Part shown: positions 1-8,078 of the stretch, one piece after another
Layout: every line of letters starts with the position of its first letter
Position numbering within the stretch: the stretch's first letter is position 1
Assembly (NCBI RefSeq): GCF_900537995.1
Contig: NZ_LR027880.1
Span: forward strand, 1,930,001-1,994,000
Direction of reading: 5' to 3'
Length of the DNA: 64,000 nucleotides
DNA from: Roseburia intestinalis L1-82
GTDB lineage: Bacteria; Bacillota; Clostridia; Lachnospirales; Lachnospiraceae
Notes under the pieces: generated by a model
Told to the model about the DNA's origin: nothing
The model's input: only the letters and a program-made list of their open reading frames with translations
Databases searched by the model: none
Made by a program: the position numbers and the translations under genes

Positions 1-191
1 TGAAAGACCAGACCGGACATCTGGTGATCGTGACAAACCAGATCTTTGAGGACGGAATTATCTATGAACCGGAAACGATGGAATACATTAGAAATCTGGG
101 TCAGATCAACCAACAGTTAGCAGAAATGGCGGATTCGGTGATTGAGGTTGTGGCAGGAATCCCGATTTTTATAAAGGGGGAGAAATTATGA
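1..191 (+). CDS. cobU: Adenosylcobinamide kinase / guanylyltransferase, C-terminal end (partial)
   Basis: The gene enters from outside the window; the open frame has its first complete codon at base 3 and stops at 189-191. About 62 C-terminal residues are visible. They include a stretch resembling the CobU end: a TNQIFEDG segment in the place of the usual SNEVGxG, then a helix with NLGQINQQLAEMAD, then VVAGIPIFIK. CobU phosphorylates adenosylcobinamide and attaches GMP in the late cobalamin pathway. The stop overlaps the cobS start by four bases (ATGA), so the two are translationally coupled. The kinase P-loop is upstream of the window, so its integrity cannot be judged. Confidence 0.75.
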   Translation, partial: KDQTGHLVIVTNQIFEDGIIYEPETMEYIRNLGQINQQLAEMADSVIEVVAGIPIFIKGEKL

Positions 192-955
192 TGACAACAT
201 TAAGAGCACTGGTCATTGCATTTTCCATGTATTCCCAGATACCGATGCCGCAGTTTACCTGGCAGGATAAAGAAATGAAGTATGCATTCTGCTTTTTCCC
301 GTGGGTTGGAGCGGCCATCGGCGGTATCACGATGTTCTGGTGGTGGTTCTGCGGAAAATTTTCGGTTGGAAATGTGGCATTTGCCATGATTGGCACAGCC
401 ATTCCACTTGCAGTTACCGGAGGATTTCATGTGGATGGATTTATGGATACGATGGATGCGTTCCATTCTTACCAGCCGAGAGAGAAAAAACTTGAGATAT
501 TGAAGGACTCGCATATAGGTGCTTTTTCTGTAATCTGTCTGGTGCTGTATGAACTGATTTATATCGGAGCATATTCAGAGATAGATGCAGTACGGCAGGC
601 GGGGATCGTGGCAGCCGGATTTTTCTTATCACGCTGTCTTTCCGGTATTGCTGCGATGACTTTTCCGGGTGCAAAGAAAGAAGGACTTTTGTATATGTTC
701 ACGAGCAAAGCGCATGAGCGGGCCGTAAAGACCGCACTGTTTTTGCAGACAGCATCGGTGGCGGTGCTGATGCTGTATTTAGACGGAGTGACGGGAGTGG
801 CAGTGTTAGTGGGCGCAGGTCTTACTTTTCTGTATTATTATAAGAAATGTAAAAAGGAACTTGGAGGTATTACCGGGGATACCGAAGGATATTTTGTGAC
901 AGTGTGTGAGTGTGTGATCGTTGTGGCAGCTGCGGTATGTGGAATTATACGATGA
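188..955 (+). CDS. cobS: Adenosylcobinamide-GDP ribazoletransferase (cobalamin synthase)
   Basis: CobS joins adenosylcobinamide-GDP with alpha-ribazole (phosphate) in the membrane. The 255-residue protein has the family length and several hydrophobic segments. It carries the family signature at residues 78-94, where GGFHVDGFMDTMDAF matches the usual GGLHLDGLADTxDG. Two ATG codons, at 188 and 191, follow a GGGGGAG ribosome site; either is possible. It sits between two CobU-type genes and ahead of cobC-like and cbiB genes, a typical cobinamide-to-cobalamin cluster. Confidence 0.93.
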   Translation: MMTTLRALVIAFSMYSQIPMPQFTWQDKEMKYAFCFFPWVGAAIGGITMFWWWFCGKFSVGNVAFAMIGTAIPLAVTGGFHVDGFMDTMDAFHSYQPREKKLEILKDSHIGAFSVICLVLYELIYIGAYSEIDAVRQAGIVAAGFFLSRCLSGIAAMTFPGAKKEGLLYMFTSKAHERAVKTALFLQTASVAVLMLYLDGVTGVAVLVGAGLTFLYYYKKCKKELGGITGDTEGYFVTVCECVIVVAAAVCGIIR

Positions 956-985
956 TAAAGGAATAACAAAAAAAGAGGGTGTAAA

Positions 986-1366
986 ATGAGACTGGTTTTA
1001 GGTGGAGTGGCACAGGGAAAACGCAATTATGTAAAAACAGCGTATCATATATCAGAGAACGACATTTTTTCGGGCGAAAACGCAGAACTTGAGCAGTTAT
1101 GCGGTGCAAAAGCAGTAGATAAGTTCCATCTGTGGGTAAGAAGAAAAGTGAAAGAGCAGGCAGATGTGCCAAAACTCACAGAAACATTTATAAAGAAAAA
1201 CCCGGATTGTATCGTGATCTGCAATGAAGTCGGATGCGGTGTGGTGCCGATGTTAAAAGAAGAAAGAGAGTACCGGGAGCAGGTCGGAAGGATGCAGGTC
1301 ATTCTGGCAAAATCTTCGGAGAGTGTGGAGCGTGTGATATGCGGGATAGCACAGAAAATAAAATAA
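986..1366 (+). CDS. Short CobU-like protein (second adenosylcobinamide kinase family member)
   Basis: This 126-residue protein is shorter than standard CobU, which is about 180 residues, but keeps recognisable landmarks. It has an N-terminal P-loop-like GGVAQGKR where CobU has GGxxSGKS, and a central ICNEVGCGVVP segment followed by a helix with REQVGRMQ. The middle portion of the fold appears reduced. Because the preceding gene (ending at 191) is also CobU-like, the operon carries two family members flanking cobS. It may be a specialised kinase or guanylyltransferase, or a partly redundant copy; sequence alone does not say. It overlaps the next gene's start by 28 bases. Confidence 0.7.
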   Translation: MRLVLGGVAQGKRNYVKTAYHISENDIFSGENAELEQLCGAKAVDKFHLWVRRKVKEQADVPKLTETFIKKNPDCIVICNEVGCGVVPMLKEEREYREQVGRMQVILAKSSESVERVICGIAQKIK

Positions 1367-1980
1367 CAATGGCATTTATCCGGCATGGAGAGACAGCGTC
1401 GAACCGCAGAAAAAGTTATCTTGGCTGGACAGATGAACCGCTTTCTGAGGACGGATGTGAAATGCTGTTGCGCAACAGGAAAAATTATCCTGCAGCAGAC
1501 CTTATTTTTACGAGTCCCATGCTAAGGTGCAGACAGACAAAAGAGATTTTATATAAAGATCAGCCTTATCAGATCATAGAAAAATGGAAAGAAATGAACT
1601 TTGGCAGTTTTGAGGGAAAGACTTACTTTGATTTAAATGGAAATGAAGATTATCAGAGATGGATCAACAGTGGCGGCACACTGCCGTTTCCGGACGGAGA
1701 GAGCCGGGCAGAATTTATCACAAGGTGTAAAGCGGGACTGTTGGATTGCCTGATGGAATTAGAAAAACAGGTAACTGTACCGGAAAAGGTTGTCTGCATT
1801 GTACATGGCGGCATGATTATGGCACTTTTTGACAGTTATGGACAGGGTTCCTATTTTGACTATCAGTGCAGGTGCGGACAGGGATACGAATGTACGCTGT
1901 CCTATGCAGTAGACGCAAATGGGATGGTGAAAGAGACATCAATTTCCATGCGTGATGAAAAATTAATTTTTGGAGAGTAA
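1339..1980 (+). CDS. cobC: Histidine phosphatase, probable alpha-ribazole-phosphate phosphatase
   Basis: A 213-residue histidine phosphatase (phosphoglycerate mutase superfamily). The catalytic RHGETASN lies near the N-terminus and a second histidine lies in VCIVHGGM. In this setting it most likely removes the 5' phosphate in nucleotide-loop assembly, as CobC does; the exact substrate is inferred from the cluster. I chose the ATG at 1339 because GGAG lies eight bases upstream. A later ATG at 1369 would begin directly at the catalytic motif but has no clear ribosome site. Confidence 0.8.
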   Translation: MRDSTENKITMAFIRHGETASNRRKSYLGWTDEPLSEDGCEMLLRNRKNYPAADLIFTSPMLRCRQTKEILYKDQPYQIIEKWKEMNFGSFEGKTYFDLNGNEDYQRWINSGGTLPFPDGESRAEFITRCKAGLLDCLMELEKQVTVPEKVVCIVHGGMIMALFDSYGQGSYFDYQCRCGQGYECTLSYAVDANGMVKETSISMRDEKLIFGE

Positions 1981-1984
1981 AGAC

Positions 1985-2959
1985 ATGTATTATCATATGA
2001 TAGCATTTCTGGCGGGATTTCTGCTGGATCTACTGATCGGGGATCCGCACTGGCTGTATCATCCGGTGCGCCTGATCGGAAATCTGATCGCAGCGTTGGA
2101 TCATAGACTGCTTGATGTGACAGGCATAAGAAATGAAAAAAAAGAACGGCGCGCAGGTATTTTGCTAGTGACCGTTGTACTGCTTGCGACTGGAGCGGTG
2201 AGCGGTCTTTTGCTGTGGGGAGCTTATGCGATTGCGCCGGTGGCAGGCTGTATTTTAGAAAGTATCATGACCTATCAGATCCTTGCGACGAAATGCCTGA
2301 AAGTTGAGAGCATGAAAGTGTATGAACGTCTGCGGGCAGATGATCTTGCGGGCGCAAGAAATGCAGTGGCAATGATCGTCGGACGCGATACGCAAAATCT
2401 GGATGCGGCAGGGGTCGCGAAAGCGGCTGTGGAGACAGTAGCAGAAAATACGTCGGACGGTGTGATTGCTCCGATGATCTGTTTGGCGATCGGAGGTCCG
2501 GTGTTAGGGTTTTTATATAAGGCAGTCAACACGATGGACTCGATGGTGGGCTACAAGAATGAACGTTACCTGAATTTTGGAAGGACGGCAGCAAAACTCG
2601 ATGATGTGGTGAATTATATCCCGGCGCGGATCAGTGCGGCGCTGATGATTGCAGCCGCCTATGGGCCGGGAAAACAGTTTTCCGGGAAAGATGCCCTGCG
2701 CATTTTTAAGCGTGACCGTTACAATCATGCAAGTCCGAACTCTGCCCAGACCGAGGCAGCCTGTGCGGGTGCCCTGCATCTTCGCCTGGCGGGGGATGCA
2801 AGCTATTTTGGAAAAATCGTAAAAAAGCCATTTATCGGGGATGATTTAAGACCGGTGGAAGCGGAGGATATCGTGCGGGTAAATGTGCTTTTGTACCGGA
2901 GTGCGGTGATCGGAGAAATCCTGTGTCTGCTGGCACTTTTGGTGGTAACATTATTCTGA
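1985..2959 (+). CDS. cbiB: Adenosylcobinamide-phosphate synthase
   Basis: CbiB attaches the aminopropanol arm to adenosylcobyric acid at the membrane. The 324-residue protein opens with a hydrophobic helix and the family motif GDPHWLYHPVRLIG. It continues with SDGVIAPM and NTMDSMVGY segments and ends in a hydrophobic helix. The ATG at 1985 is preceded by GGAGAG with seven bases spacing, so it is preferred over an in-frame TTG at 1970 that overlaps the ribosome site. It is the last cobalamin gene here; no clear terminator hairpin follows. Confidence 0.93.
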   Translation: MYYHMIAFLAGFLLDLLIGDPHWLYHPVRLIGNLIAALDHRLLDVTGIRNEKKERRAGILLVTVVLLATGAVSGLLLWGAYAIAPVAGCILESIMTYQILATKCLKVESMKVYERLRADDLAGARNAVAMIVGRDTQNLDAAGVAKAAVETVAENTSDGVIAPMICLAIGGPVLGFLYKAVNTMDSMVGYKNERYLNFGRTAAKLDDVVNYIPARISAALMIAAAYGPGKQFSGKDALRIFKRDRYNHASPNSAQTEAACAGALHLRLAGDASYFGKIVKKPFIGDDLRPVEAEDIVRVNVLLYRSAVIGEILCLLALLVVTLF

Positions 2960-3028
2960 CAGTGAGGATGCCATTCAAAATGAAAAAATGGTTTATATGA
3001 TTAAATGAAAGAAAGAGAGTCTATATCA

Positions 3029-3505
3029 ATGTTTCGTAAAATGAGAAGATTTAAACAGGAATTGAGCAAGGAAGAATGTATGGAGATTTTGAAAAATGAA
3101 CCGAGAGGCGTGCTTTCTGTATTAGGTGACGATGGTTATCCGTATGGTATGCCTGTCACTCATTGGTACAATGAAAAAAACGGGAAAATTTATTTTCACG
3201 GTGCAAAATCGGGACATAAAATAGATGCGATAAAAAATTGTGACAAGGTTTCTTTCTGCGTCTATGATAAAGGCTATCGGAAAGAAAATGACTGGGCGCT
3301 GAATATAAAGAGCGTTATTGTGTTCGGACGTGTCCGCTTTGTAGAAGATCAGGACACAATAAATCAGATATGCACGAATATGTGTGATAAATTTACTGAC
3401 GATAAGGAATATGCGAAAGTGGAACTTTCAAAATGCGGGTCGAGTGTGTTGTGTCTGGAATTAAATCCGGAACATATAACGGGGAAACTGGTAAATGAGT
3501 CATAG
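3029..3505 (+). CDS. Pyridoxamine 5'-phosphate oxidase-fold flavin protein (NimA-like)
   Basis: A 158-residue protein of the small split-barrel PNPOx/NimA-like family. Residues from about 20 on read as a flavin-binding split barrel: RGVLSVLGDDGYPYGMPVTH, then YFHGAKSGHKIDAI, which typically contacts FMN, then CFCVYDKGYRK-like and SVIVFGRVRFV strands. Such proteins bind FMN or related cofactors; the substrate is unknown. The ATG at 3029 starts at MFRKMRRFK, common in this family, and has a GAAAGAGAG purine block upstream. An ATG at 3005 would add eight residues. Confidence 0.8.
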   Translation: MFRKMRRFKQELSKEECMEILKNEPRGVLSVLGDDGYPYGMPVTHWYNEKNGKIYFHGAKSGHKIDAIKNCDKVSFCVYDKGYRKENDWALNIKSVIVFGRVRFVEDQDTINQICTNMCDKFTDDKEYAKVELSKCGSSVLCLELNPEHITGKLVNES

Positions 3506-3527
3506 AATACGGTAAAGTGAAAACTAC

Positions 3528-3556
3528 TTGTTCTTTTTGTTATAAATTGATATAAT
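3528..3556 (+). promoter_or_regulatory. Predicted sigma-A promoter
   Basis: TTGTTC at 3528-3533 and a perfect TATAAT at 3551-3556 are separated by 17 bases. They lie about 80 bases before the membrane-protein gene at 3637, in the gap after the flavin-protein gene. The -10 is strong and the -35 weak. Confidence 0.55.
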
Positions 3557-3636
3557 GACCAAAGACAGCATGTCATAGGAAAATGGAATTATTTATCCGG
3601 ATGACATTATAGCAGAAAGAGGAGAGGGATTAAGGT

Positions 3637-4023
3637 ATGAGTGAACCTGAAAATTATGTAAAAAAAGAGGAGCCGCGCGTATCCATAAAACAGCGCAGGA
3701 AAAAAAGTATAGGAGGCACACTGGGAACACTGTTTGCGGAGAATCAGAGTATGCTGATGCTGTTTGCAGCTATTGCTGCAGCACTTGCGGTGATTCTGAC
3801 AGGAATCATTGCACTGCATATGCCGGTCGTTCCAGTCTGCCTGATCGTATTATTAGAGACTGGAATTGCCTGCTGCCTGCATGATGTGCCGATCTGGCTG
3901 CATGCGATCGCTGTGATCGTTCAGATCATAGCCGGGGTTCTCACCGGAGCCACTGTTTTTATGGTGCTGTGTGTGGTAGAATATTTGGTCGGGATTTTAT
4001 GCCTGCGTTATGTGAGAGATTAA
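3637..4023 (+). CDS. Small integral membrane protein, function unknown
   Basis: A 128-residue protein with a basic, charged N-terminal tail (about residues 1-35) followed by three or four closely packed hydrophobic helices, roughly residues 40-60, 64-82, 88-108 and 108-124. The N-terminus is rich in Lys/Arg and should stay in the cytoplasm. I recognise no catalytic motif. A GAGAGG ribosome site precedes the ATG. It has its own predicted promoter and is followed by a strong hairpin at 4037-4080, so it may be a single-gene unit. Confidence 0.7.
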   Translation: MSEPENYVKKEEPRVSIKQRRKKSIGGTLGTLFAENQSMLMLFAAIAAALAVILTGIIALHMPVVPVCLIVLLETGIACCLHDVPIWLHAIAVIVQIIAGVLTGATVFMVLCVVEYLVGILCLRYVRD

Positions 4024-4036
4024 GGGATGAGTATGG

Positions 4037-4086
4037 AAACGGACTTTTGCTATGGGGAGATTTTTAGCAGGAGTCCGTTTGTATTT
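4037..4086 (+). terminator. Stem-loop between membrane-protein gene and HD-hydrolase gene
   Basis: Bases 4037-4051 pair with 4066-4080 (15 positions, two of them mismatched or wobble) around a 14-base loop. The following tract is only modestly T-rich, so it may terminate weakly or stabilise the upstream message. Confidence 0.5.
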
Positions 4087-4100
4087 ACAGGAGGAAAAAG

Positions 4101-4595
4101 ATGAATTTAAATCAGTTATTTTGTGAAATGATACAGTATTACAGGAATGATCCCAAAAGAATCCAGCATTTTACAAAGGTACACAGCTATGCAAAGCTGA
4201 TCGGGGAACTTTCCGGCATGCAGGGGGAAGAACTGCTGACACTCGAGGTGGCTGCTTATGTACATGATATCGGGATCAAAGTGGCGGAGGAAAAGTATGG
4301 AAGCAGTAACGGCAGGCTTCAGGAGCAGGAAGGGCCGGCAGTGGCAGAGGATATGCTTGGCAGAATGCATTTTGACGAAAAAATCATCCGGAGAGTGTCC
4401 TATCTGGTCGGACATCACCACACTTATGACCAGATTGACGGTCTGGATTACCAGATACTGGTGGAGGCAGATTTTCTGGTCAATCTCTATGAGGATGGCG
4501 TGACAAAAGAGGCTGTGATGCATGCATACAACAAAATTTTCCGCACGGAACATGGAAAACGCATCTGTGCAGAAATGTTTGGAATCGAGGAATGA
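4101..4595 (+). CDS. HD-domain phosphohydrolase
   Basis: This 164-residue protein is a compact HD superfamily metal-dependent hydrolase. The signature VHDIGI places the metal ligands at H55-D56, a GHHHTYD cluster follows at 104-110, and the distal acidic residue is probably D124 in VEADFLV. Family members hydrolyse nucleotides or other phosphoesters; the substrate is unknown. GGAGG lies just upstream of the ATG. The gap to the next gene is three bases, so it is co-transcribed with the glycosyltransferase-like gene and queH. Confidence 0.85.
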   Translation: MNLNQLFCEMIQYYRNDPKRIQHFTKVHSYAKLIGELSGMQGEELLTLEVAAYVHDIGIKVAEEKYGSSNGRLQEQEGPAVAEDMLGRMHFDEKIIRRVSYLVGHHHTYDQIDGLDYQILVEADFLVNLYEDGVTKEAVMHAYNKIFRTEHGKRICAEMFGIEE

Positions 4596-4598
4596 CCG

Positions 4599-5771
4599 AT
4601 GGAATCGCAGGAAAAGATTTTAGTATTCTGTTCCAGAGAGATCTGCTATTTGTCCGGAAATTTTTTTGCACATCAGCTTGCGGCGGCATTTGATGATCTG
4701 GGATATGAGACTACTGTTTGTGAATTTACATCCCAGGATGATCTTGATGCCGTGCTTTCTCCGTTTTTTGGGAAAAAATATCGTGCAGTATTTGATTTTA
4801 ATTCCTTGCTGCCACGGCTTGCGATGGATGACGGAACACCGGTGATCGACCTGTTCGACGGGCCGTTTTATGATTATATCGTGGATCATCCGTTGTTTCA
4901 TTATAATTGTCTGATGACGCGGGCAAAAAACTTTCATGCGATTGTTCTTGACGAGGGGCAGGCAGATTATGTGAAAAAATATCATCCGCAGGTAAAGAGC
5001 GTACATATGCTTCCGCTTGGCGCAACCATCGCTTTATTTGACGGCGAAAAAAATCCCGCAGACCATATCCTTTTTATGGGGACTTATGATGCGCCGGAAA
5101 AAGTATATGATATCGTAAAGGCGGCACCGGAGCCATTTTGCGGGATGATGAAGCGGATCATAGAAATGCGGATTGCGGTGCCGGAACTTCCAATGGAAGA
5201 AGCATTTGCGGCATGTTTAAAAGAAGATGACATGGAGCTTGACGAAGCGCAGTTTGCACTTTTTATGAATACGATGTATGCGTCGGATGCTTATATCAGG
5301 GATTATTTCCGGAAAGCGGCACTCGATGAACTCTTGAAAAAGAAAATACCGGTTCAGTTAGTCGGCGAGGGATGGGAAAAATACCAGACACCGTATGAGA
5401 GATACCGGACGATCGAGAAGCCGGTCACCTTTGATCTTTCCTTTGAAAAGATTGCAAGAGAACAGATCATGCTTGATGTTTCGCCGATCTTTAACCGGGG
5501 CGTCCATGACCGGGCAATCGCAGGGATGGCGAACCGTACCGTGGTGCTGACAGATTCGAATCCGTACCGGTGTGCGCATTTTAAAAACCGCAAGGATATG
5601 ATGTTTTATTCGCTGGCAAAAATAGATTCGCTTTCCGAGGCTGCCGGGGAACTGATGGAAAATGAAAAACTCCGTTCAGAAATCCGGGAAAATGCATATC
5701 AGACCTTTTGTGCCGGACATACCTGGAGGGCGCGTGCAAAAGAAATATTGTCATGGGAGGCAGAAGATTGA
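4599..5771 (+). CDS. Glycosyltransferase-like protein (CgeB/DUF3880 type)
   Basis: A 390-residue two-lobed protein resembling the CgeB/DUF3880 group of GT-B glycosyltransferase-like proteins. The N-terminal half has alternating strands and helices (ILVFCSREICY, a mid-lobe DLFDGPFYDYI). The C-terminal lobe has the nucleotide-sugar-region pattern FNRGVHDRAIAGMA followed by VVLTDSNPY and ends in a helix with TWRARAKEIL. CgeB is associated with spore coat glycosylation in Bacillus; a spore or surface role here is only inference. No signal peptide or membrane helix is visible. Its stop overlaps the TTG start of queH. Confidence 0.7.
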   Translation: MESQEKILVFCSREICYLSGNFFAHQLAAAFDDLGYETTVCEFTSQDDLDAVLSPFFGKKYRAVFDFNSLLPRLAMDDGTPVIDLFDGPFYDYIVDHPLFHYNCLMTRAKNFHAIVLDEGQADYVKKYHPQVKSVHMLPLGATIALFDGEKNPADHILFMGTYDAPEKVYDIVKAAPEPFCGMMKRIIEMRIAVPELPMEEAFAACLKEDDMELDEAQFALFMNTMYASDAYIRDYFRKAALDELLKKKIPVQLVGEGWEKYQTPYERYRTIEKPVTFDLSFEKIAREQIMLDVSPIFNRGVHDRAIAGMANRTVVLTDSNPYRCAHFKNRKDMMFYSLAKIDSLSEAAGELMENEKLRSEIRENAYQTFCAGHTWRARAKEILSWEAED

Positions 5772-6418
5772 AGCAGAATTATCAGAAAATGTTAGAGGAA
5801 ACCATTGAAAAAAATCAGCGCGAAGAGCGAGTGCCTTCCCTGCTGCTGCATAGCTGCTGTGCGCCGTGCAGCTCTTATTGTCTGGAGTATCTGTCCCAGT
5901 ATTTTAAAATTACGGTTTTTTATTATAATCCGAATATTTATCCGGAGGAAGAATATACAAAGCGTGTGGCGGAACAGCAGCATTTTATTGAGCGGCTTCC
6001 GGCAAAATATCCGATCTCTTTTGTGGAGGGAACCTATGACAAAGAGTACTTTTATGAGATGGCGCGCGGTTTAGAGGATGTGAAAGAGGGCGGGGAACGC
6101 TGCTTCCGCTGTTATGAGCTGCGCCTTAGGGAATCGGCAGAGCTTGCAAAGGAACTTCACATGGATTATTTTACGACGACATTATCTATCAGCCCGCTCA
6201 AAAATGCGGAAAAATTAAATGAGATCGGAGACCGTCTGTCGGAAGAATACGGGATCGCATATTTGAATTCTGATTTTAAAAAGAAGAATGGCTATAAGCG
6301 TTCCGTGGAACTATCGGAGGAGTATGGCATGTACCGCCAGTATTACTGTGGCTGTGTTTTCTCAAAGCGGGAGCGGGATGCACAGATCGCGGCAAAAGCG
6401 GCAGCTGGGAATGCATAA
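5768..6418 (+). CDS. queH: Epoxyqueuosine reductase QueH
   Basis: QueH (formerly DUF208) reduces epoxyqueuosine to queuosine in tRNA using an iron-sulfur cluster and is the non-cobalamin alternative to QueG. The 216-residue protein has the adjacent cysteine set HSCCAPCSSYC near the N-terminus, CFRCYELR in the middle and YYCGCVFS near the end, matching the expected cluster ligands. The start is probably TTG at 5768: GGGAGG at 5755-5760 lies seven bases ahead. The ATG at 5753 is immediately next to that site and cannot use it. Confidence 0.9.
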   Translation: MKQNYQKMLEETIEKNQREERVPSLLLHSCCAPCSSYCLEYLSQYFKITVFYYNPNIYPEEEYTKRVAEQQHFIERLPAKYPISFVEGTYDKEYFYEMARGLEDVKEGGERCFRCYELRLRESAELAKELHMDYFTTTLSISPLKNAEKLNEIGDRLSEEYGIAYLNSDFKKKNGYKRSVELSEEYGMYRQYYCGCVFSKRERDAQIAAKAAAGNA

Positions 6419-6445
6419 ATTCCTGTATAAAAATACAACAGGGAC

Positions 6446-6474
6446 TTGCGGCGAAAAGACACTTCATGTAGAAT
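6446..6474 (+). promoter_or_regulatory. Predicted promoter for argH
   Basis: TTGCGG at 6446-6451 and TAGAAT at 6469-6474 with a 17-base spacer, about 37 bases before the argH start. The -35 matches weakly. Confidence 0.45.
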
Positions 6475-6511
6475 GGAAGATAATTTATGTAAGGAAAGTG
6501 AGGATTTAGAT

Positions 6512-7897
6512 ATGGCACAGTTATGGGGAGGACGCTTTACAAAGGCAACAGATCAGCTTGTATATAATTTCAATGCGTCTATCACATTTGACCAGAAGTT
6601 TTATAAACAGGACATTGAGGGCAGCATTGCACATGTCAAAATGCTTGGAAAACAGGGCATTTTAACGGAGCAGGAGATGAACGACATCATCACAACACTG
6701 CAGGAGATCAAGGAGGATGTGGAGAGCGGAAAATTAGAGATCACATCGGAATATGAGGATATTCACAGTTTTGTGGAGGCAAATCTGATCGACCGTCTTG
6801 GAGATACTGGTAAAAAACTGCATACCGGACGCAGCCGTAACGACCAGGTAGCACTTGATATGCGTCTTTATACCAGGGACGAGGTGCTCGCGGTGGACGG
6901 ACTGCTAAAAGAACTTCTGACTACAATCTTACATATTATGGAAGAAAATACAGAGACGATCATGCCGGGCTTTACCCATCTGCAGAAAGCACAGCCGATC
7001 ACATTAGCACATCATATGGGTGCTTACTTTGAGATGTTTAAGCGTGACCGTCTGCGTCTGCATGATATTTATGAGCGCATGAATTACTGTCCGCTCGGTT
7101 CTGGTGCACTTGCTGGCACGACCTATCCGTTGGATCGTGAATATACTGCAGAGCTGCTCGGTTTTTACGGACCGACCTTAAACAGTATGGACGGTGTGTC
7201 GGACCGTGATTATCTGATCGAGTTCTTATCTGCATGTGCGACGATCATGATGCACCTTTCACGTTTTTCCGAGGAAGTCATTATCTGGAACTCCAATGAA
7301 TACCAGTTTGTGGAAATCGATGATGCATACAGCACAGGAAGCAGTATCATGCCGCAGAAGAAAAACCCGGATATCGCAGAGTTAGTGCGCGGTAAAACAG
7401 GACGTGTCTACGGTGCATTGATGTCACTGCTCACAACCATGAAGGGAATCCCGCTTGCATACAATAAAGATATGCAGGAGGACAAAGAGCTTTCTTTTGA
7501 TGCAATGGATACGGTAAAAGGCTGTGTCGCTTTGTTCAACGGCATGCTTGCCACCATGCGCTTTAACAAAGACAGAATGCGCCAGTCCGCAAATCATGGA
7601 TTTACGAATGCCACAGATGCGGCTGATTACCTGGTAAACCACGGTGTTCCATTCCGTGATGCACATGGAATCGTCGGACGTATCGTGCTTTACTGCCTCG
7701 ATAAAAAGATCCCGATCGATGATATGAGTTTAGAGGAATTAAAAGCGATCAGTCCGGTATTCGAGGAGGATATTTATGATGCGATCTCTATGGAAACATG
7801 CGTCAATAAACGTCTGACAGTCGGTGCTCCGGGCAAAGAGGCAATGGAGAAAGTCATTGAAAAAGAGCGTGAATATCTGAGTAAGGAATGGATGTAA
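6512..7897 (+). CDS. argH: Argininosuccinate lyase
   Basis: ArgH splits argininosuccinate into arginine and fumarate in the cytoplasm. The 461-residue protein has the family length, begins MAQLWGGRFT as is usual, and contains the fumarase/aspartase superfamily signature GSSIMPQKKNPD. It also has the HTGRSRNDQVA and GFTHLQKAQPI active-site regions. The ATG at 6512 follows AGTGAGG; upstream in-frame ATGs would add residues absent from the family. No other arginine gene is nearby, so it is detached from the rest of its pathway. Confidence 0.97.
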   Translation: MAQLWGGRFTKATDQLVYNFNASITFDQKFYKQDIEGSIAHVKMLGKQGILTEQEMNDIITTLQEIKEDVESGKLEITSEYEDIHSFVEANLIDRLGDTGKKLHTGRSRNDQVALDMRLYTRDEVLAVDGLLKELLTTILHIMEENTETIMPGFTHLQKAQPITLAHHMGAYFEMFKRDRLRLHDIYERMNYCPLGSGALAGTTYPLDREYTAELLGFYGPTLNSMDGVSDRDYLIEFLSACATIMMHLSRFSEEVIIWNSNEYQFVEIDDAYSTGSSIMPQKKNPDIAELVRGKTGRVYGALMSLLTTMKGIPLAYNKDMQEDKELSFDAMDTVKGCVALFNGMLATMRFNKDRMRQSANHGFTNATDAADYLVNHGVPFRDAHGIVGRIVLYCLDKKIPIDDMSLEELKAISPVFEEDIYDAISMETCVNKRLTVGAPGKEAMEKVIEKEREYLSKEWM

Positions 7898-8078
7898 TAC
7901 TTTTACACACTGACGTGATATTGTGACAAATGCACAAGTTTTCGCCAAAAATACAGGAAACTTTGACAAAATAAGCATTGCTTTTTTCCGGGAAATAGCA
8001 TAATATATTTACTATGAAAGACACATGTTTGCGACAGACGGACAAACAAAGAATAAGGGACGAGGAGATTAGAGCAAA

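Noticed and set aside
1..2959. Cobalamin riboswitch for the cob genes
   Set aside because: Genes are contiguous and no B12-box-like leader lies within the window; any riboswitch would be upstream of base 1.
4116..4553. 145-codon minus-strand frame
   Set aside because: Lies antisense within the HD-hydrolase gene; no ribosome site or recognisable product.
7898..8078. Riboswitch or leader peptide ahead of asd
   Set aside because: The 181-base gap has TTGACA and T-rich stretches, but I see no lysine or SAM riboswitch landmarks, no terminator-antiterminator pair and no leader peptide.
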